Below are positions 15,588 to 24,631 of a stretch of DNA of 64,000 nucleotides, in pieces. Under the pieces are notes generated by a model. It did no database searches. It was given only the letters and a program-made list of their open reading frames with translations, and was not told the origin of the DNA. Positions within the stretch are counted from its first letter, which is position 1. Every line of letters starts with the position of its first letter. The DNA is from Dyadobacter sp. CY326 (GTDB lineage: Bacteria; Bacteroidota; Bacteroidia; Cytophagales; Spirosomataceae), in assembly GCF_021390515.1 (NCBI RefSeq), contig NZ_JAJUXI010000005.1:248001-312000 (forward strand), given 5' to 3'. The translations under genes and the position numbers were made by a program.

Positions 15588-16868
15588 TCAGGCAGGCTGA
15601 CTATTGGGTTTGGGTCTTTTAGGAAAGGAAGTTCTTGCATTGACATTGGCAGGAACCGCGTGGCGGGTTGGTTTGCCTTTCGCACTTTTTCTTTTATTTA
15701 ACCAAATGAAGAATCCGGTTACGGGCAAGCTCGTTGCGATCAATGCTGCGATGAAGTAAATGATCTTGGAAAACGTCCCGAAAAGCTCCCCCGTGTGGAT
15801 GAACTTTACAGAAGCCACAATCTTTTCACCAGTCGTTTTATCCGCATAACGATCCAGTTTGAGCACTTCACCCGAATATTGATCCAATGTCACGCGGTCA
15901 ATTGCGGCCGACGTGATGAATCCGGAAGCAGCTTTTTGAACGGCAATGCTGCCAATCGAATCCTTGGGTAATGCAAGTTTGACGCTGCCACTGTAAGGAT
16001 AAATTTTATTCACATTCGCAACAATTGCATTCAAGTCCAAAGGCTTTTGAGAAGCGGTTAATAACTTGGACTCCAATGTGTTGTTCTTGTTCAATGGAAC
16101 TGTTCCCAGCGCGCCGCTAAAATTCTTTTTATACCAGTCAAATGCAAAGTAAGGCCCGGTGATCGCCATGATCGTCACGAACACGAATGCATAAAAACCG
16201 AGCGCTTTGTGCATATCGAAATTCAGCCGTTTCCAGCTGCCATCAGTTTTTATTTTAAAACCTTGTTTCCAAAAATGGCTGTTCTTCCAGCTTTTGATCT
16301 TGGCAGGAAACCATAATATCAATCCGGAGATGGTCAGGAAAAGCATCATGAACGCAGCCGTTCCCGTAATGACTCCTCCCAAATCGTGCTCCATCAGCAG
16401 CCAGCGGTGCATTTGCAGCACAGTCGCAAAAAATTCGGTTGTAGGCGTTTTGGCATCACCTTGAATGTTGCCCGTGTAAGGATCGACGAGGTAACTGGTC
16501 GTTTTCTCCTTAATCTTCGGTTTGCCTGCATTAGGACCTTCTGTTTCAAGTTCCGGCTTGGCTTCCTTGTCAATCGTTGATAAGCCGAAAGTCCAGGCTT
16601 CGTTGGCATGCTGCGCGATCTGAATGTTTGAAATCCTGCCTTCCTTCTCCACTTTCACGCGTTTTGAAAGTTCGGCAAGCGGCAATGCCCTGGCATTTGC
16701 AGGCACATGAACCATGAATTTATTGCTATCGACCCACTGCGTAATTTCCCTTTGAAACACATACATCGTGCCCGTCAAGCACATTATAAAGAGAATAATG
16801 GCACTGGGCAAGCCAACCCAAAGGTGCAGATCATTGATCAGCTTGCGAAAAGTATAGTTTTGCTTCAC
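15588..16868 (-). CDS. PepSY-associated transmembrane protein (possible ferric reductase-type)
   Basis: A 426-residue inner-membrane protein of the PepSY_TM family: the typical opening LINDLHLWVGLPSAIILFIM, a middle PepSY region, a second membrane pair (MHKALGFYAFVFVTIMAITG) and a final segment with FIHTGELFGTFSKIIYFIA. Conserved His residues in DLHLW, DMHKALG and FIHTGE could bind heme. Relatives are linked to siderophore-iron reduction. The start is GTG at 16866-16868; no in-frame ATG gives the family N-terminus. The last 30 residues are basic and Pro-rich. Two TTTAGAATAA motifs lie 80-120 bases upstream. Confidence 0.9.
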   Translation of the reverse strand: MKQNYTFRKLINDLHLWVGLPSAIILFIMCLTGTMYVFQREITQWVDSNKFMVHVPANARALPLAELSKRVKVEKEGRISNIQIAQHANEAWTFGLSTIDKEAKPELETEGPNAGKPKIKEKTTSYLVDPYTGNIQGDAKTPTTEFFATVLQMHRWLLMEHDLGGVITGTAAFMMLFLTISGLILWFPAKIKSWKNSHFWKQGFKIKTDGSWKRLNFDMHKALGFYAFVFVTIMAITGPYFAFDWYKKNFSGALGTVPLNKNNTLESKLLTASQKPLDLNAIVANVNKIYPYSGSVKLALPKDSIGSIAVQKAASGFITSAAIDRVTLDQYSGEVLKLDRYADKTTGEKIVASVKFIHTGELFGTFSKIIYFIAALIATSLPVTGFFIWLNKRKSAKGKPTRHAVPANVNARTSFPKRPKPNSQPA

Positions 16869-16949
16869 AGAAAAATGTTTAACAATTGATGCCGAAGAAA
16901 TTACAAACCGTTAGGACAGTTGTTGCTGTGAAGCTAGCATATTTTTAAT

Positions 16950-16987
16950 TTAGAATAATTATCAACACGTATTTTATTTAGAATAAA
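16950..16987. promoter_or_regulatory. Two direct copies of TTTAGAATAA upstream of the PepSY gene
   Basis: The 10-base word TTTAGAATAA occurs at 16950-16959 and 16978-16987, 28 bases apart (start to start) and in the same orientation. It resembles half-sites of iron-responsive regulators in Bacteroidota. With a PepSY membrane protein downstream, iron control is plausible but not shown. Confidence 0.4.
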
Positions 16988-17051
16988 TACTAACAAACTG
17001 AGTTTGAAGTCTTTTTGCCGGATTATATGACATTTAGAAAGTCGAGCGAAT

Positions 17052-17086
17052 AAAAAAGCCGTCGCTGATCAAATGTCAGCGACGGC
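17052..17086 (-). terminator. Strong Rho-independent terminator ending the isomerase operon
   Basis: An 11-base perfect GC-rich stem (GCCGTCGCTGA at 17058-17068, TCAGCGACGGC at 17076-17086) with a 7-base loop, followed on the minus strand by six T (A run 17052-17057). It lies 18 bases past the stop of the isomerase/epimerase gene. Confidence 0.92.
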
Positions 17087-17104
17087 GATAAAACTTATTA
17101 ATGA

Positions 17105-18103
17105 TTAGGCGCCTAATGCCTTTTTAGCAAATTCTACACATTTGGCTGTCTCTTTCAACGGATCTGAACCGGCCGGGATTTCGTATTCAAGTTCGATGGT
17201 TGCCGGGAACTTGTATTTTCTGGCGCGCATGAGCTCCAATGCTGCGGTAATCGGCGTGTCGCCTTGTCCCCAAACCACATTAGCGCCGCCATGTTCCTTA
17301 TTTTTCCTATCCTTAATGTGCATGCTTACAATGTGATCGTGCTTGGTTTCGATGAGCGGAATCGGGTCGAAACCTGCGGCCACGTAATGTCCCATATCAA
17401 AGTTCATCGCATTGTATTTCGACTGGTTTAATGCCACATCCCACCACGTAGGCGTTTGCTGTGTGTGACCGTGATAACCTACATAAACTTTGTTTTTGGC
17501 AGCAATGTCGCCGAGGCGTTTGGTTTGCGCAGGATCATTTGGGAGCTCAATGTTCGCCTGGTTGGCACCCAATGCTTTTGCCGCACGGAACGCATAATCC
17601 GCTTCCTGATCCGTGTTTTTCTCGCCTAATGCGGAAGGCTTAAATGCATAAATGCTTACGCCAGCATCGTTATACATTTTGCGCAGCTGCACAAATTTAT
17701 CCATTGGAACCTTGGCACGCCATTCAGCCATTTTAACCAAATGTTCGGCTTGCGCTGCTTTTTGTTCATCGGTCAGTTCGGGGCGCTTGCCTCCGGTCCA
17801 TGGCGGAAGTTTCGGTCCTTCGGGTGCACCGGCGAATGTCTCGCCTGTGGGCCCCATGAGTTCAATGGCGCTGATGTTACAGTCAATGCAATATTTGAGA
17901 ATGTCCTCTGCGCTGCCCGGCAAAGTCCGCCACGAATATGTGATTGCACCAATCTGCACGCCATTAAATAATGAATTTGGTTTGCCTAAATTCTTGATAT
18001 AAGCCGGAAAGCCAATCCCGGTCGCAGGCAAAAGCCCGATTCCGGCTGCGGCAAGCGCCGTTGCGTTTAAGAATTTACGTCTTGAAATTTCGTGATCTGC
18101 CAT
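17105..18103 (-). CDS. Sugar phosphate isomerase/epimerase, Tat-exported
   Basis: A 332-residue protein with a clear Tat signal (SRRKFLNATALAAAGIGLLP). The TIM barrel carries metal ligands in NIELP, NFDMGHYVAAG, MHIKDRK and ATIELEYE. It is the last gene of a three-gene operon after the redox fusion protein and the double-thioredoxin protein, 27 bases behind the latter, and ends at a strong terminator. In this setting it probably rearranges or epimerises an oxidised sugar in the periplasm; the substrate is unknown. It differs strongly from the other exported barrel in this window at 10866-11783. Confidence 0.9.
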   Translation of the reverse strand: MADHEISRRKFLNATALAAAGIGLLPATGIGFPAYIKNLGKPNSLFNGVQIGAITYSWRTLPGSAEDILKYCIDCNISAIELMGPTGETFAGAPEGPKLPPWTGGKRPELTDEQKAAQAEHLVKMAEWRAKVPMDKFVQLRKMYNDAGVSIYAFKPSALGEKNTDQEADYAFRAAKALGANQANIELPNDPAQTKRLGDIAAKNKVYVGYHGHTQQTPTWWDVALNQSKYNAMNFDMGHYVAAGFDPIPLIETKHDHIVSMHIKDRKNKEHGGANVVWGQGDTPITAALELMRARKYKFPATIELEYEIPAGSDPLKETAKCVEFAKKALGA

Positions 18104-18130
18104 GATGGGAAAAGGTTAATGATCAGGTTG

Positions 18131-19255
18131 TTAGTAATATCTGCCTACGTATTTATTTTCTACGATCGTCTTTTTCATTTTATGCGGATCAATCGGGCCT
18201 TGCTGGGCGTAAACGATCTTTCCGCCCGGCTCTACCAGGATCGTGTAAGGCAATGCGCCCTGCCATTTGGGGTCAACGGCCTCAATCAGTTTGTATTTAT
18301 CCTCCACATTAAAGATGTAATTCTTATTGGAAGCGAACTTTCCCTGCAAGAATTTCAATGCCTTCTCTTTCTTATCCGGACTGTCGGCGCTGATGGATAC
18401 AAATTCAAAATCCCGCCCGCGATACATGTGGTGCATGCTCATGAAATCCGGAAATTCGGTTACGCAGGGGCCGCACCAGGTTGCCCACACATTGATCAGG
18501 CGCAATTTGTCCGATTTGTTGCTGATCAATTCCTTTAATCCAGCCTCGTCAATCGTTTCCAAAGTCACGGGTTCTTTCGCCCAGCCAGCCTTTTCTTTTT
18601 GAACGCCATCTTCTTTGGAGATCCATTTCATAGAGCAGCCAAATGTCTTTGTCGACGGAACAGGAACCGGTTTGTTGGCGAGCAATGCTTCAATGGCGTT
18701 TTTTGCATCCAGGTTCTTCGGTGCGCCTGTTGGTTTTTCAACGTCGTCAATGCGGCCGTGATATTGCAATTTTCTGGCTTTGTCAAAAACAAAAATGTGT
18801 GGCGTGGCAACCGGACCGTAAGCCAATGCGGTTTTCTGATCATCGCCGTCAAACAGATAAGGAAAGTTGTAAGCCATGTCTTTGGCCCGCGTTTTCATTT
18901 CCTCATAAGTGTCGCTCAAATCTGTGTAACCGAGCTCGTCGAGGCGGATCGCCTTGGGATCATTGGAAGAAATTGCAATCAGGGCGAAGCCTTTTGATTT
19001 GTAATCGGCCGTCAACTTTTTGATCCGGTCTTCATAAGCCTGTGCCGTGGGGCAATGATTGCAAGTGAAAACAATGGCCAAAACAGGCGACGCAGCAAAG
19101 CTTTTCAAAGAATATTTCTTGCCATCAACACCTAATAAATTGAAATCGGGAGCCGCAGCGCCAATTTTCAATGTCTCGGGTTGCTCAGCTTTTGAAACAA
19201 CGTTGGCAGAAAAAAGAACAATAAGCGCAAATAAAATCCGGTAAAATGCCCGCAT
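18131..19255 (-). CDS. Secreted double-thioredoxin (redoxin + TlpA) protein
   Basis: A 374-residue protein with a signal peptide (about 1-23). Domain 1 (about 28-190) is a redoxin/AhpC-TSA fold with the pair Cys65/Cys68 as CNHC and the cis-Pro in VATPHIF. A short linker holds FGCSMKW, seen in relatives from Planctomycetes and Verrucomicrobia. Domain 2 (about 225-370) is TlpA-like with WATWCGPC (Cys261/Cys264) and the cis-Pro in ALPYTIL. It sits between the cytochrome-c fusion gene and the isomerase/epimerase gene, and could keep heme-site cysteines reduced for cytochrome maturation or pass electrons. Confidence 0.92.
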   Translation of the reverse strand: MRAFYRILFALIVLFSANVVSKAEQPETLKIGAAAPDFNLLGVDGKKYSLKSFAASPVLAIVFTCNHCPTAQAYEDRIKKLTADYKSKGFALIAISSNDPKAIRLDELGYTDLSDTYEEMKTRAKDMAYNFPYLFDGDDQKTALAYGPVATPHIFVFDKARKLQYHGRIDDVEKPTGAPKNLDAKNAIEALLANKPVPVPSTKTFGCSMKWISKEDGVQKEKAGWAKEPVTLETIDEAGLKELISNKSDKLRLINVWATWCGPCVTEFPDFMSMHHMYRGRDFEFVSISADSPDKKEKALKFLQGKFASNKNYIFNVEDKYKLIEAVDPKWQGALPYTILVEPGGKIVYAQQGPIDPHKMKKTIVENKYVGRYY

Positions 19256-19333
19256 AACGATCTCTTGGTTGATTTAGACTTTAATATAAATCAAAAGCAG
19301 AAGCATTACAATAAATTACTGGTATTGTGACAT

Positions 19334-22300
19334 TTATTTAGGCGATTCCACTTGTGTTGTTGTCCTCAGATAAGCCACCAATTCAGTCACTTCCTTGTCC
19401 GACAATGCTTCCAAAAGCCCCGAGGGCATCATGGAAACAGGCGTAACTTCCCGTGTTTGAATGTCTGACTTATTAATAGCAACCGCATCCTGACCTACAA
19501 TCCGCAATGTCACCTGGCGCTCCGTTTCCTTCGCAATGTTACCCACGTAAGTGCGCCCGTCACGCGTGGTCACCACCACCATTTTGTAATCGTCCTGAAT
19601 TTCCCCACTCGGGTCGAGAATGTTGCCTAATAAATAATCGAGGTTAGCGCGGTTTGAACCGGTCAGTTCCGGGCCAATGATGCCGCCTTCGCCGTAAAGT
19701 TTATGGCAGGGCGCGCAAGTGCGCTGGAAAATCATGCGCCCTTGGTTTTTATTAGCTTCGGAAACGCTTTTATCCGAAAGCAGGCTCTTGTATTTCTTAT
19801 AAGCCTTTTCGTCAAATGCAACGTGATCAATAGGACCCCAAACTTCCACAAAACCACTTCCTACCACCCTTCTCAGCTGCCGGGCAACGTAGGTAGGAAT
19901 GTCTTTTTTCGGAATTACATTTTTGGAAATGGCCTGGGTAAGCAGCCAGCCCGATTTTGGGCGAGACGCCAATGTTTGGATGGCTTCTGCCTTTTCGCTT
20001 GCATTGAATTTTGGATATTGGTCGACCAAAAGCTTTCCTAAGGGCTCGCTATCGTAACCTGCCATTGCACGAATCGCATCGAGGCGTAACTGATTATCAT
20101 TAAGCAAGTTCGGCAATGCCGGTACAAGCTCCGGCCGTTGTCTTAAGGCCAGCGATTGCAATGCTTTTCGGCGCTGATCCACTGGCGTATTTGCGTTTTT
20201 TAATGTTACCAAAAAGTTTTTGGCTGCCTCGGTGTCGCCGAAATGTTGTGAAATTTCCAGCGCCAGCTTTGCGGCCGGTTCGTTTGCCTGTCTTAGTTTT
20301 GTGTAAACCGCATTCCAATTCGCAGGCGTTTTAATGTCTGTTCTGCCTTCGAGTCCATCTCGCATGCCTTCCATCAACGCCACATGATTTGCAGGCATTT
20401 TCCCGATTGCAGCGACAACCGCTTCCACCGCATCGGCATCGACAGTCCGGCGGGCGATGAACTGCGTCACCATTGAAATTTTACTTTTTCCAGCCATTTC
20501 CAATGCTTTTGCAGGATTGGTTTTGACCAATGGCTCAATGCCATACCAGATCATTTTAGGCAGGTTATGATCCTCAGCATCAGACTGATGCGCCAGCAGA
20601 TTTTCGGCAATGCTCCACCGCTGCGCCTGATCCATGCGCTGTAATGCCGAGGCAAGATAAAGGCGCACAACGGGCGAAGGATCGTCTTTGGCCAGCTTTG
20701 TGAATTTGGCAATCGCCTCCTGCGAAGGCTTGTTGGTTTCACACAAAAACTGGATGCTCCAAGCTCTGACATATGCGTCTTTATCGTCCAAAGCCGCTGT
20801 TAATGCATTAGCGTCCAAGCCATTAGTCACCTGCAAAGCCCACATCGCACGGAGGCGATAATCTGCATTGCTATCTTTTGAATAAATGTTGTTGAGCTTA
20901 TCCAGCGCCTCTTTTGAAAGCTTTCCTTTTACAGCTCTGTTTTGCAAGATAATCCTTGCGCGGCGCGCATGCCATTCGCTCTTGCTCGTTTGCAGATCGG
21001 ACAGTGCAACGTCATTCATTTTCGCTAAGTCATCATAGCGACCTTTCCAGTTTTCTGCCTGTGAAACTTTTGGCATAATCCTGAAAATCCTGCCTGTTTC
21101 TGAGTTTAAAACATCCGATCCGCAAATGTCGGCATCGTGCCAGTCAAGCACATACATCCCACCTTCCGGCCCTATTTCCATGCTAAAACCGACCCACTGC
21201 GCATTGTTGGCCATCATGAAATCATCACCATGCTTGCCGCTGAAACCAGAGCCTTTGGGCGTGAGAATGTCGGATAAAATGCCGTGCTCGTGAATGTTCG
21301 CCATGAATATTTTTCCGCGCTCGGATTCCGGGAAAGCGTCGGACAAATAGACCCGTGCGCCGCCATGCGCCGACCGGTGCGTGTGGTCGGCAATGGTTTT
21401 GATATCATTATAAACATAGGGATTGAAATGCTGTCCGCCCTGCCGGTGGTAAATGCCGCCGGGAATGACATGCCACAAATGCGGGATCACGCAAGCCGTC
21501 ATCAGCAACTGGCCTTTTGCATCATAATCAATCCCCCACGGATTGCTGAAACCATGCGCCACGACCTCGAAAATGGCTTTTGTAGGATGGTAACGCCACA
21601 CGCCACCATTGATATCGACACCATTTTCCACTTCAAAATTCTCCGGAAACGGATCCTTATGCTTGTAAAGCTTACCCTTATCCTTTGGTTTACCTACTTT
21701 GGAAGGCGTTGCAAAACCTTGCAAACCATAAAGCCATCCATCCGGCCCCCAGTGAAAACTGTTCAACGTTTCGTGCCGGTCGCGGATGCCCCAGCCGGTC
21801 AGGCGCACTTCAATGTTGTCCATATCAGCCTTATCATCGCCGTTTTTGTCCGGGACAAAAAGTAGATTAGGGGGAGCGCCAATAAAAACACCATCGAAAC
21901 CGACCGCAATGGCCGAAGGAAACGCAATGCCTTCCATGAACACTTTCCTGCTGTCTGCAACGCCGTCGCCATTTGTATCTTCCAAAATCAAGATCCTGCT
22001 GTCGCCCGCATTGGAAAAACCTTTTCCTCTTGATTCATAATCCTTATTTTCCGCAATCCACATTCGCCCCTTATCATCCCAGCAAAACGCCATCGGCTGC
22101 GTCATCATCGGCTCGGAGGCATAAGCGTTCACCTGAAAACCGTCCTTGATCGTCATCGCCGCAACGGCTTCCTGCGCGCTCAGAAACTTGGCTTCCCTGC
22201 CCTCTTTTTGCGCAATGGCCCACAATGCGGCGGTGTTATAAGTGCCGTTATTTCCAATGAATTCGCCAAATGTTTTGTTCAGTTCCACATCATTCAGCTC

Positions 22301-23176
22301 GCCGGTGTAAATGACCAGTTCATGTTTGATCGTTTCGGTTTCGCCTTTTTTAATGTGCCAATCTGCTTTCCGCGCTCTTGCTGGACCTGCGCCTAATTGC
22401 GTGTCCACGCGCCAGGTTTGTGGATAACCTTTGTTTTCGGGATGGTCCAGAATGGCAATGTGCGCGAGATTGTCCCGGCCTTCGACCTGCATGCCAATGT
22501 CAACCCACATGGCAGCTTGCCCCTCTGCCTTTTCATTTTTTTGTCGCGCCGCATTGATTACTTCGCCCTTAATGCCTTCTTTCCAGGGCATTCGTACAAA
22601 AAGTCCACCGTAATCGTATTTTCCAATGGTCACATCCGTTTGTGCTTCGCCATTCCATTCAAGGTCGAGCAGATATTTCCCGTCTTTGAAGCGCATAGAC
22701 CAGTTTTGTGTTTCGGTCAAAACGGCCTTTCCAGTCGAATCGAGGAGGTTATAGACAGTTTGCCATTTTACTTCTGTGCCTTTGGCTTCAATTACTTTTG
22801 AAGAAACCCTCTTCCAAAAATCGCCATCGGGATGGTGAAAATAATCGCGGCCATTCACGCGCGTGTAACCCCAATAAATGCCGGTCTGGTGTTTGTGATG
22901 CCCCGGGCTATATTCGGTGAGCACGCCTTTGCCGTCCGGCGCGATAATTGGATGCAGATACGGCCGAAAATTTGCTTTCGCATTTTGGACTAAAATCGGC
23001 TTTTTATCTGTTCCGTTAAATATACTGATGGTTTCTTCCGCTTCGTTTTGAACGGCGGTTAAGGAATTATCGGCAGCAGGCGTTTTTTCGATTTCGGCAT
23101 CAGGTTTTTTGAAATTATATGCGAAATTGAGCAACAGAAAAATGACGAAAAGCGGTGCTGACCTGACGATATTCAT
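19334..23176 (-). CDS. Large fusion: DUF6807 + PVC-type dehydrogenase + HEAT repeats + cytochrome c
   Basis: A 1280-residue protein from the Met at 23176, which gives a good signal peptide (NIVRSAPLFVIFLLLNF); upstream in-frame starts at 23182 and 23233 are less likely. Order: DUF6807/PmoA-like domain (roughly 45-325; YSPGHHKHQTGIYWGY, YDYGGLFVRMPWK); a six-bladed propeller of the PVC membrane-bound dehydrogenase type (roughly 350-710; WIAENKDYESRGKG, FHWGPDGWLYGLQGF, NPWGIDYDAKGQLL); HEAT-like helical repeats (roughly 720-1090); and a C-terminal heme domain with CAPCHKL (Cys1154, His1158) and the probable distal Met in SMMPSGLLE. It probably oxidises a sugar or polyol in the periplasm and passes electrons to the heme. 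It heads a three-gene operon. Confidence 0.93.
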   Translation of the reverse strand: MNIVRSAPLFVIFLLLNFAYNFKKPDAEIEKTPAADNSLTAVQNEAEETISIFNGTDKKPILVQNAKANFRPYLHPIIAPDGKGVLTEYSPGHHKHQTGIYWGYTRVNGRDYFHHPDGDFWKRVSSKVIEAKGTEVKWQTVYNLLDSTGKAVLTETQNWSMRFKDGKYLLDLEWNGEAQTDVTIGKYDYGGLFVRMPWKEGIKGEVINAARQKNEKAEGQAAMWVDIGMQVEGRDNLAHIAILDHPENKGYPQTWRVDTQLGAGPARARKADWHIKKGETETIKHELVIYTGELNDVELNKTFGEFIGNNGTYNTAALWAIAQKEGREAKFLSAQEAVAAMTIKDGFQVNAYASEPMMTQPMAFCWDDKGRMWIAENKDYESRGKGFSNAGDSRILILEDTNGDGVADSRKVFMEGIAFPSAIAVGFDGVFIGAPPNLLFVPDKNGDDKADMDNIEVRLTGWGIRDRHETLNSFHWGPDGWLYGLQGFATPSKVGKPKDKGKLYKHKDPFPENFEVENGVDINGGVWRYHPTKAIFEVVAHGFSNPWGIDYDAKGQLLMTACVIPHLWHVIPGGIYHRQGGQHFNPYVYNDIKTIADHTHRSAHGGARVYLSDAFPESERGKIFMANIHEHGILSDILTPKGSGFSGKHGDDFMMANNAQWVGFSMEIGPEGGMYVLDWHDADICGSDVLNSETGRIFRIMPKVSQAENWKGRYDDLAKMNDVALSDLQTSKSEWHARRARIILQNRAVKGKLSKEALDKLNNIYSKDSNADYRLRAMWALQVTNGLDANALTAALDDKDAYVRAWSIQFLCETNKPSQEAIAKFTKLAKDDPSPVVRLYLASALQRMDQAQRWSIAENLLAHQSDAEDHNLPKMIWYGIEPLVKTNPAKALEMAGKSKISMVTQFIARRTVDADAVEAVVAAIGKMPANHVALMEGMRDGLEGRTDIKTPANWNAVYTKLRQANEPAAKLALEISQHFGDTEAAKNFLVTLKNANTPVDQRRKALQSLALRQRPELVPALPNLLNDNQLRLDAIRAMAGYDSEPLGKLLVDQYPKFNASEKAEAIQTLASRPKSGWLLTQAISKNVIPKKDIPTYVARQLRRVVGSGFVEVWGPIDHVAFDEKAYKKYKSLLSDKSVSEANKNQGRMIFQRTCAPCHKLYGEGGIIGPELTGSNRANLDYLLGNILDPSGEIQDDYKMVVVTTRDGRTYVGNIAKETERQVTLRIVGQDAVAINKSDIQTREVTPVSMMPSGLLEALSDKEVTELVAYLRTTTQVESPK

Positions 23177-23300
23177 GGGCATTGCGATCGGATAATGATT
23201 GTGGATGGGCTCAGAATGATTGAAAAAGCACAAAATCTCCTTGAAATACTCTTAGTTGTTTTAGGAGGACTATTTTAAAAAATAAAGGTTTCGTTTCGCA

Positions 23301-24206
23301 ATGGAATTGATCAAAATGATATTCTTGCTGATAATAATTACCATGATGGACTTTCATGGCATCATTTATCGTGGCGTAAAGCAGAAGAAAGACGCTGATT
23401 ATCAAGGTCGGACTACGGACATTAACCCATTAATTCTGCACAAGGGAAAGCTCAGCGGAAGTTGGCGGTTTGTCGATTTCAAAAGAAAAGATGGTGCTCC
23501 GAATCAATATCGGGAACTGTCCAAAGCGGCTGGCAGCACGAATCAGGTGCTGATGTCCTTTTTTCCCGACAGCACTTTTACCCGCATTTACCACACAGGA
23601 AAATACGATTTCGGACATTATTCCTATGATGAAAACGAGCAGTCGCTGCTACTGACAGCAAACCGGAAAACAGAGGAACTGAGGGTGGTTACAGAAACGT
23701 CCCCGTCCGGAAAACAGCGACTGGTTGTTGAATTTTTGCCGGGCCTTAATCTTTCACTGGCACAATACGGGCAGCCGTTAGACAAGTTCAGGGAAGATCC
23801 GTTTTCAATTCAAAATAATGTCTGGCGCATTCGCCCGGATTCCGCGGAAACCAAGCAGCAGATCTTCGACCGGCTCATTAATTATGTTGGCCATAATGCG
23901 TCCATTTTGCGGGCGGCTTACACGCGCGAACAGGACTTCATTTCGTGGGAATTCAGCAAAGGAATTATTAGGGTCTATAATGTCGGCATTGGCATTGTTC
24001 CCAAAAACGAGGTGCCGCAGGTCTGGATCGACAGCTTTCATTCCCGCGAGGACGCAATGCAATGTTATGCGCTTTTTGAAAATTACCTGCGCAATGGCAA
24101 GCACACCAAACACAATTCGGGCAACTGGGTGAAAGACGATTACCAGATTCTGGCCGACATCCGCGAAGGTTTGATCCGGTGGCAGAAAACGGGTGTCCGT
24201 GAATGA
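23301..24206 (+). CDS. Hypothetical protein, possibly secreted
   Basis: A 301-residue protein with a short hydrophobic N-terminus (MIFLLIIITMMDFHGI). The first half resembles lipocalin-like domains in layout (KLSGSWRFVDFKRKDG, FFPDSTFTRIYHTGKY, SYDENEQSLLLTANRKTEEL) and the second half is mixed (QQIFDRLINYVGHNASILRA, WEFSKGIIRVYNVGIGIVP). I do not recognise a family with confidence. It is divergent from the redox-fusion operon, sharing an upstream region of about 120 bases, and ends at a bidirectional terminator. Confidence 0.7.
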   Translation: MELIKMIFLLIIITMMDFHGIIYRGVKQKKDADYQGRTTDINPLILHKGKLSGSWRFVDFKRKDGAPNQYRELSKAAGSTNQVLMSFFPDSTFTRIYHTGKYDFGHYSYDENEQSLLLTANRKTEELRVVTETSPSGKQRLVVEFLPGLNLSLAQYGQPLDKFREDPFSIQNNVWRIRPDSAETKQQIFDRLINYVGHNASILRAAYTREQDFISWEFSKGIIRVYNVGIGIVPKNEVPQVWIDSFHSREDAMQCYALFENYLRNGKHTKHNSGNWVKDDYQILADIREGLIRWQKTGVRE

Positions 24207-24218
24207 TATGAGCACAAA

Positions 24219-24248
24219 AAAAGAGGGAGAAATAATTCCCCCTCTTTT
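24219..24248. terminator. Bidirectional Rho-independent terminator
   Basis: AAAAGAGGG (24219-24227) pairs with CCCTCTTTT (24240-24248) around a 12-base loop, with T-rich sequence after it on both strands. It lies between the convergent genes ending at 24206 and 24295. Confidence 0.8.
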
Positions 24249-24294
24249 AGTTTTCTTTCCTCTAAAAGCCCTCTGAATGTAAGGCTGTTTCCAA

Positions 24295-24552
24295 TTACTT
24301 CGTAGCGCTCTTCAATTGTAGACCTACGAGAGCTGCTTTTTGTGATGCACTGTGATTGTTGGTGTCAGCCAAATTTTTTGCTTTCTGTGGTGCTGGACTT
24401 TCCAAAACTGGAAGTGAAGCTGGAAGCGCTTTATTTACGCCTGTAACCTTTACTTTTTCTTCAACTGAATATGTGGAGTTATTAGCGTTGGCGTAAGTTG
24501 CGAAAGTCATGGCCATCAAGGCTGCTACTAACATGTTTCTTGTATTTTTCAT
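24295..24552 (-). CDS. Small secreted protein, unknown function
   Basis: An 85-residue protein with a signal peptide (MLVAALMAMTFATYANA) leaving a mature chain of about 60 residues that is polar and probably disordered (VKVTGVNKALPASLPVLESP, NLADTNNHSASQKAAL). There is no Cys and no recognised domain. The promoter upstream is an almost ideal Bacteroidota promoter, so it may be abundant. It converges with the 301-residue hypothetical gene at a shared terminator. Confidence 0.75.
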   Translation of the reverse strand: MKNTRNMLVAALMAMTFATYANANNSTYSVEEKVKVTGVNKALPASLPVLESPAPQKAKNLADTNNHSASQKAALVGLQLKSATK

Positions 24553-24602
24553 TGATAATAGTGTTTACGTTTTTTGTTTTGTTTTTGTCTCTAATTCTTG
24601 TA

Positions 24603-24631
24603 CAAATATACTACAATATTCTGAATACAAA
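24603..24631 (-). promoter_or_regulatory. Consensus Bacteroidota promoter for the small secreted protein
   Basis: On the minus strand TTTG (24628-24631) is followed after 17 bases by TATATTTG (24603-24610), an exact match to the -33 TTTG and -7 TAnnTTTG elements. The predicted start lies about 45 bases before the ATG. Confidence 0.8.
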
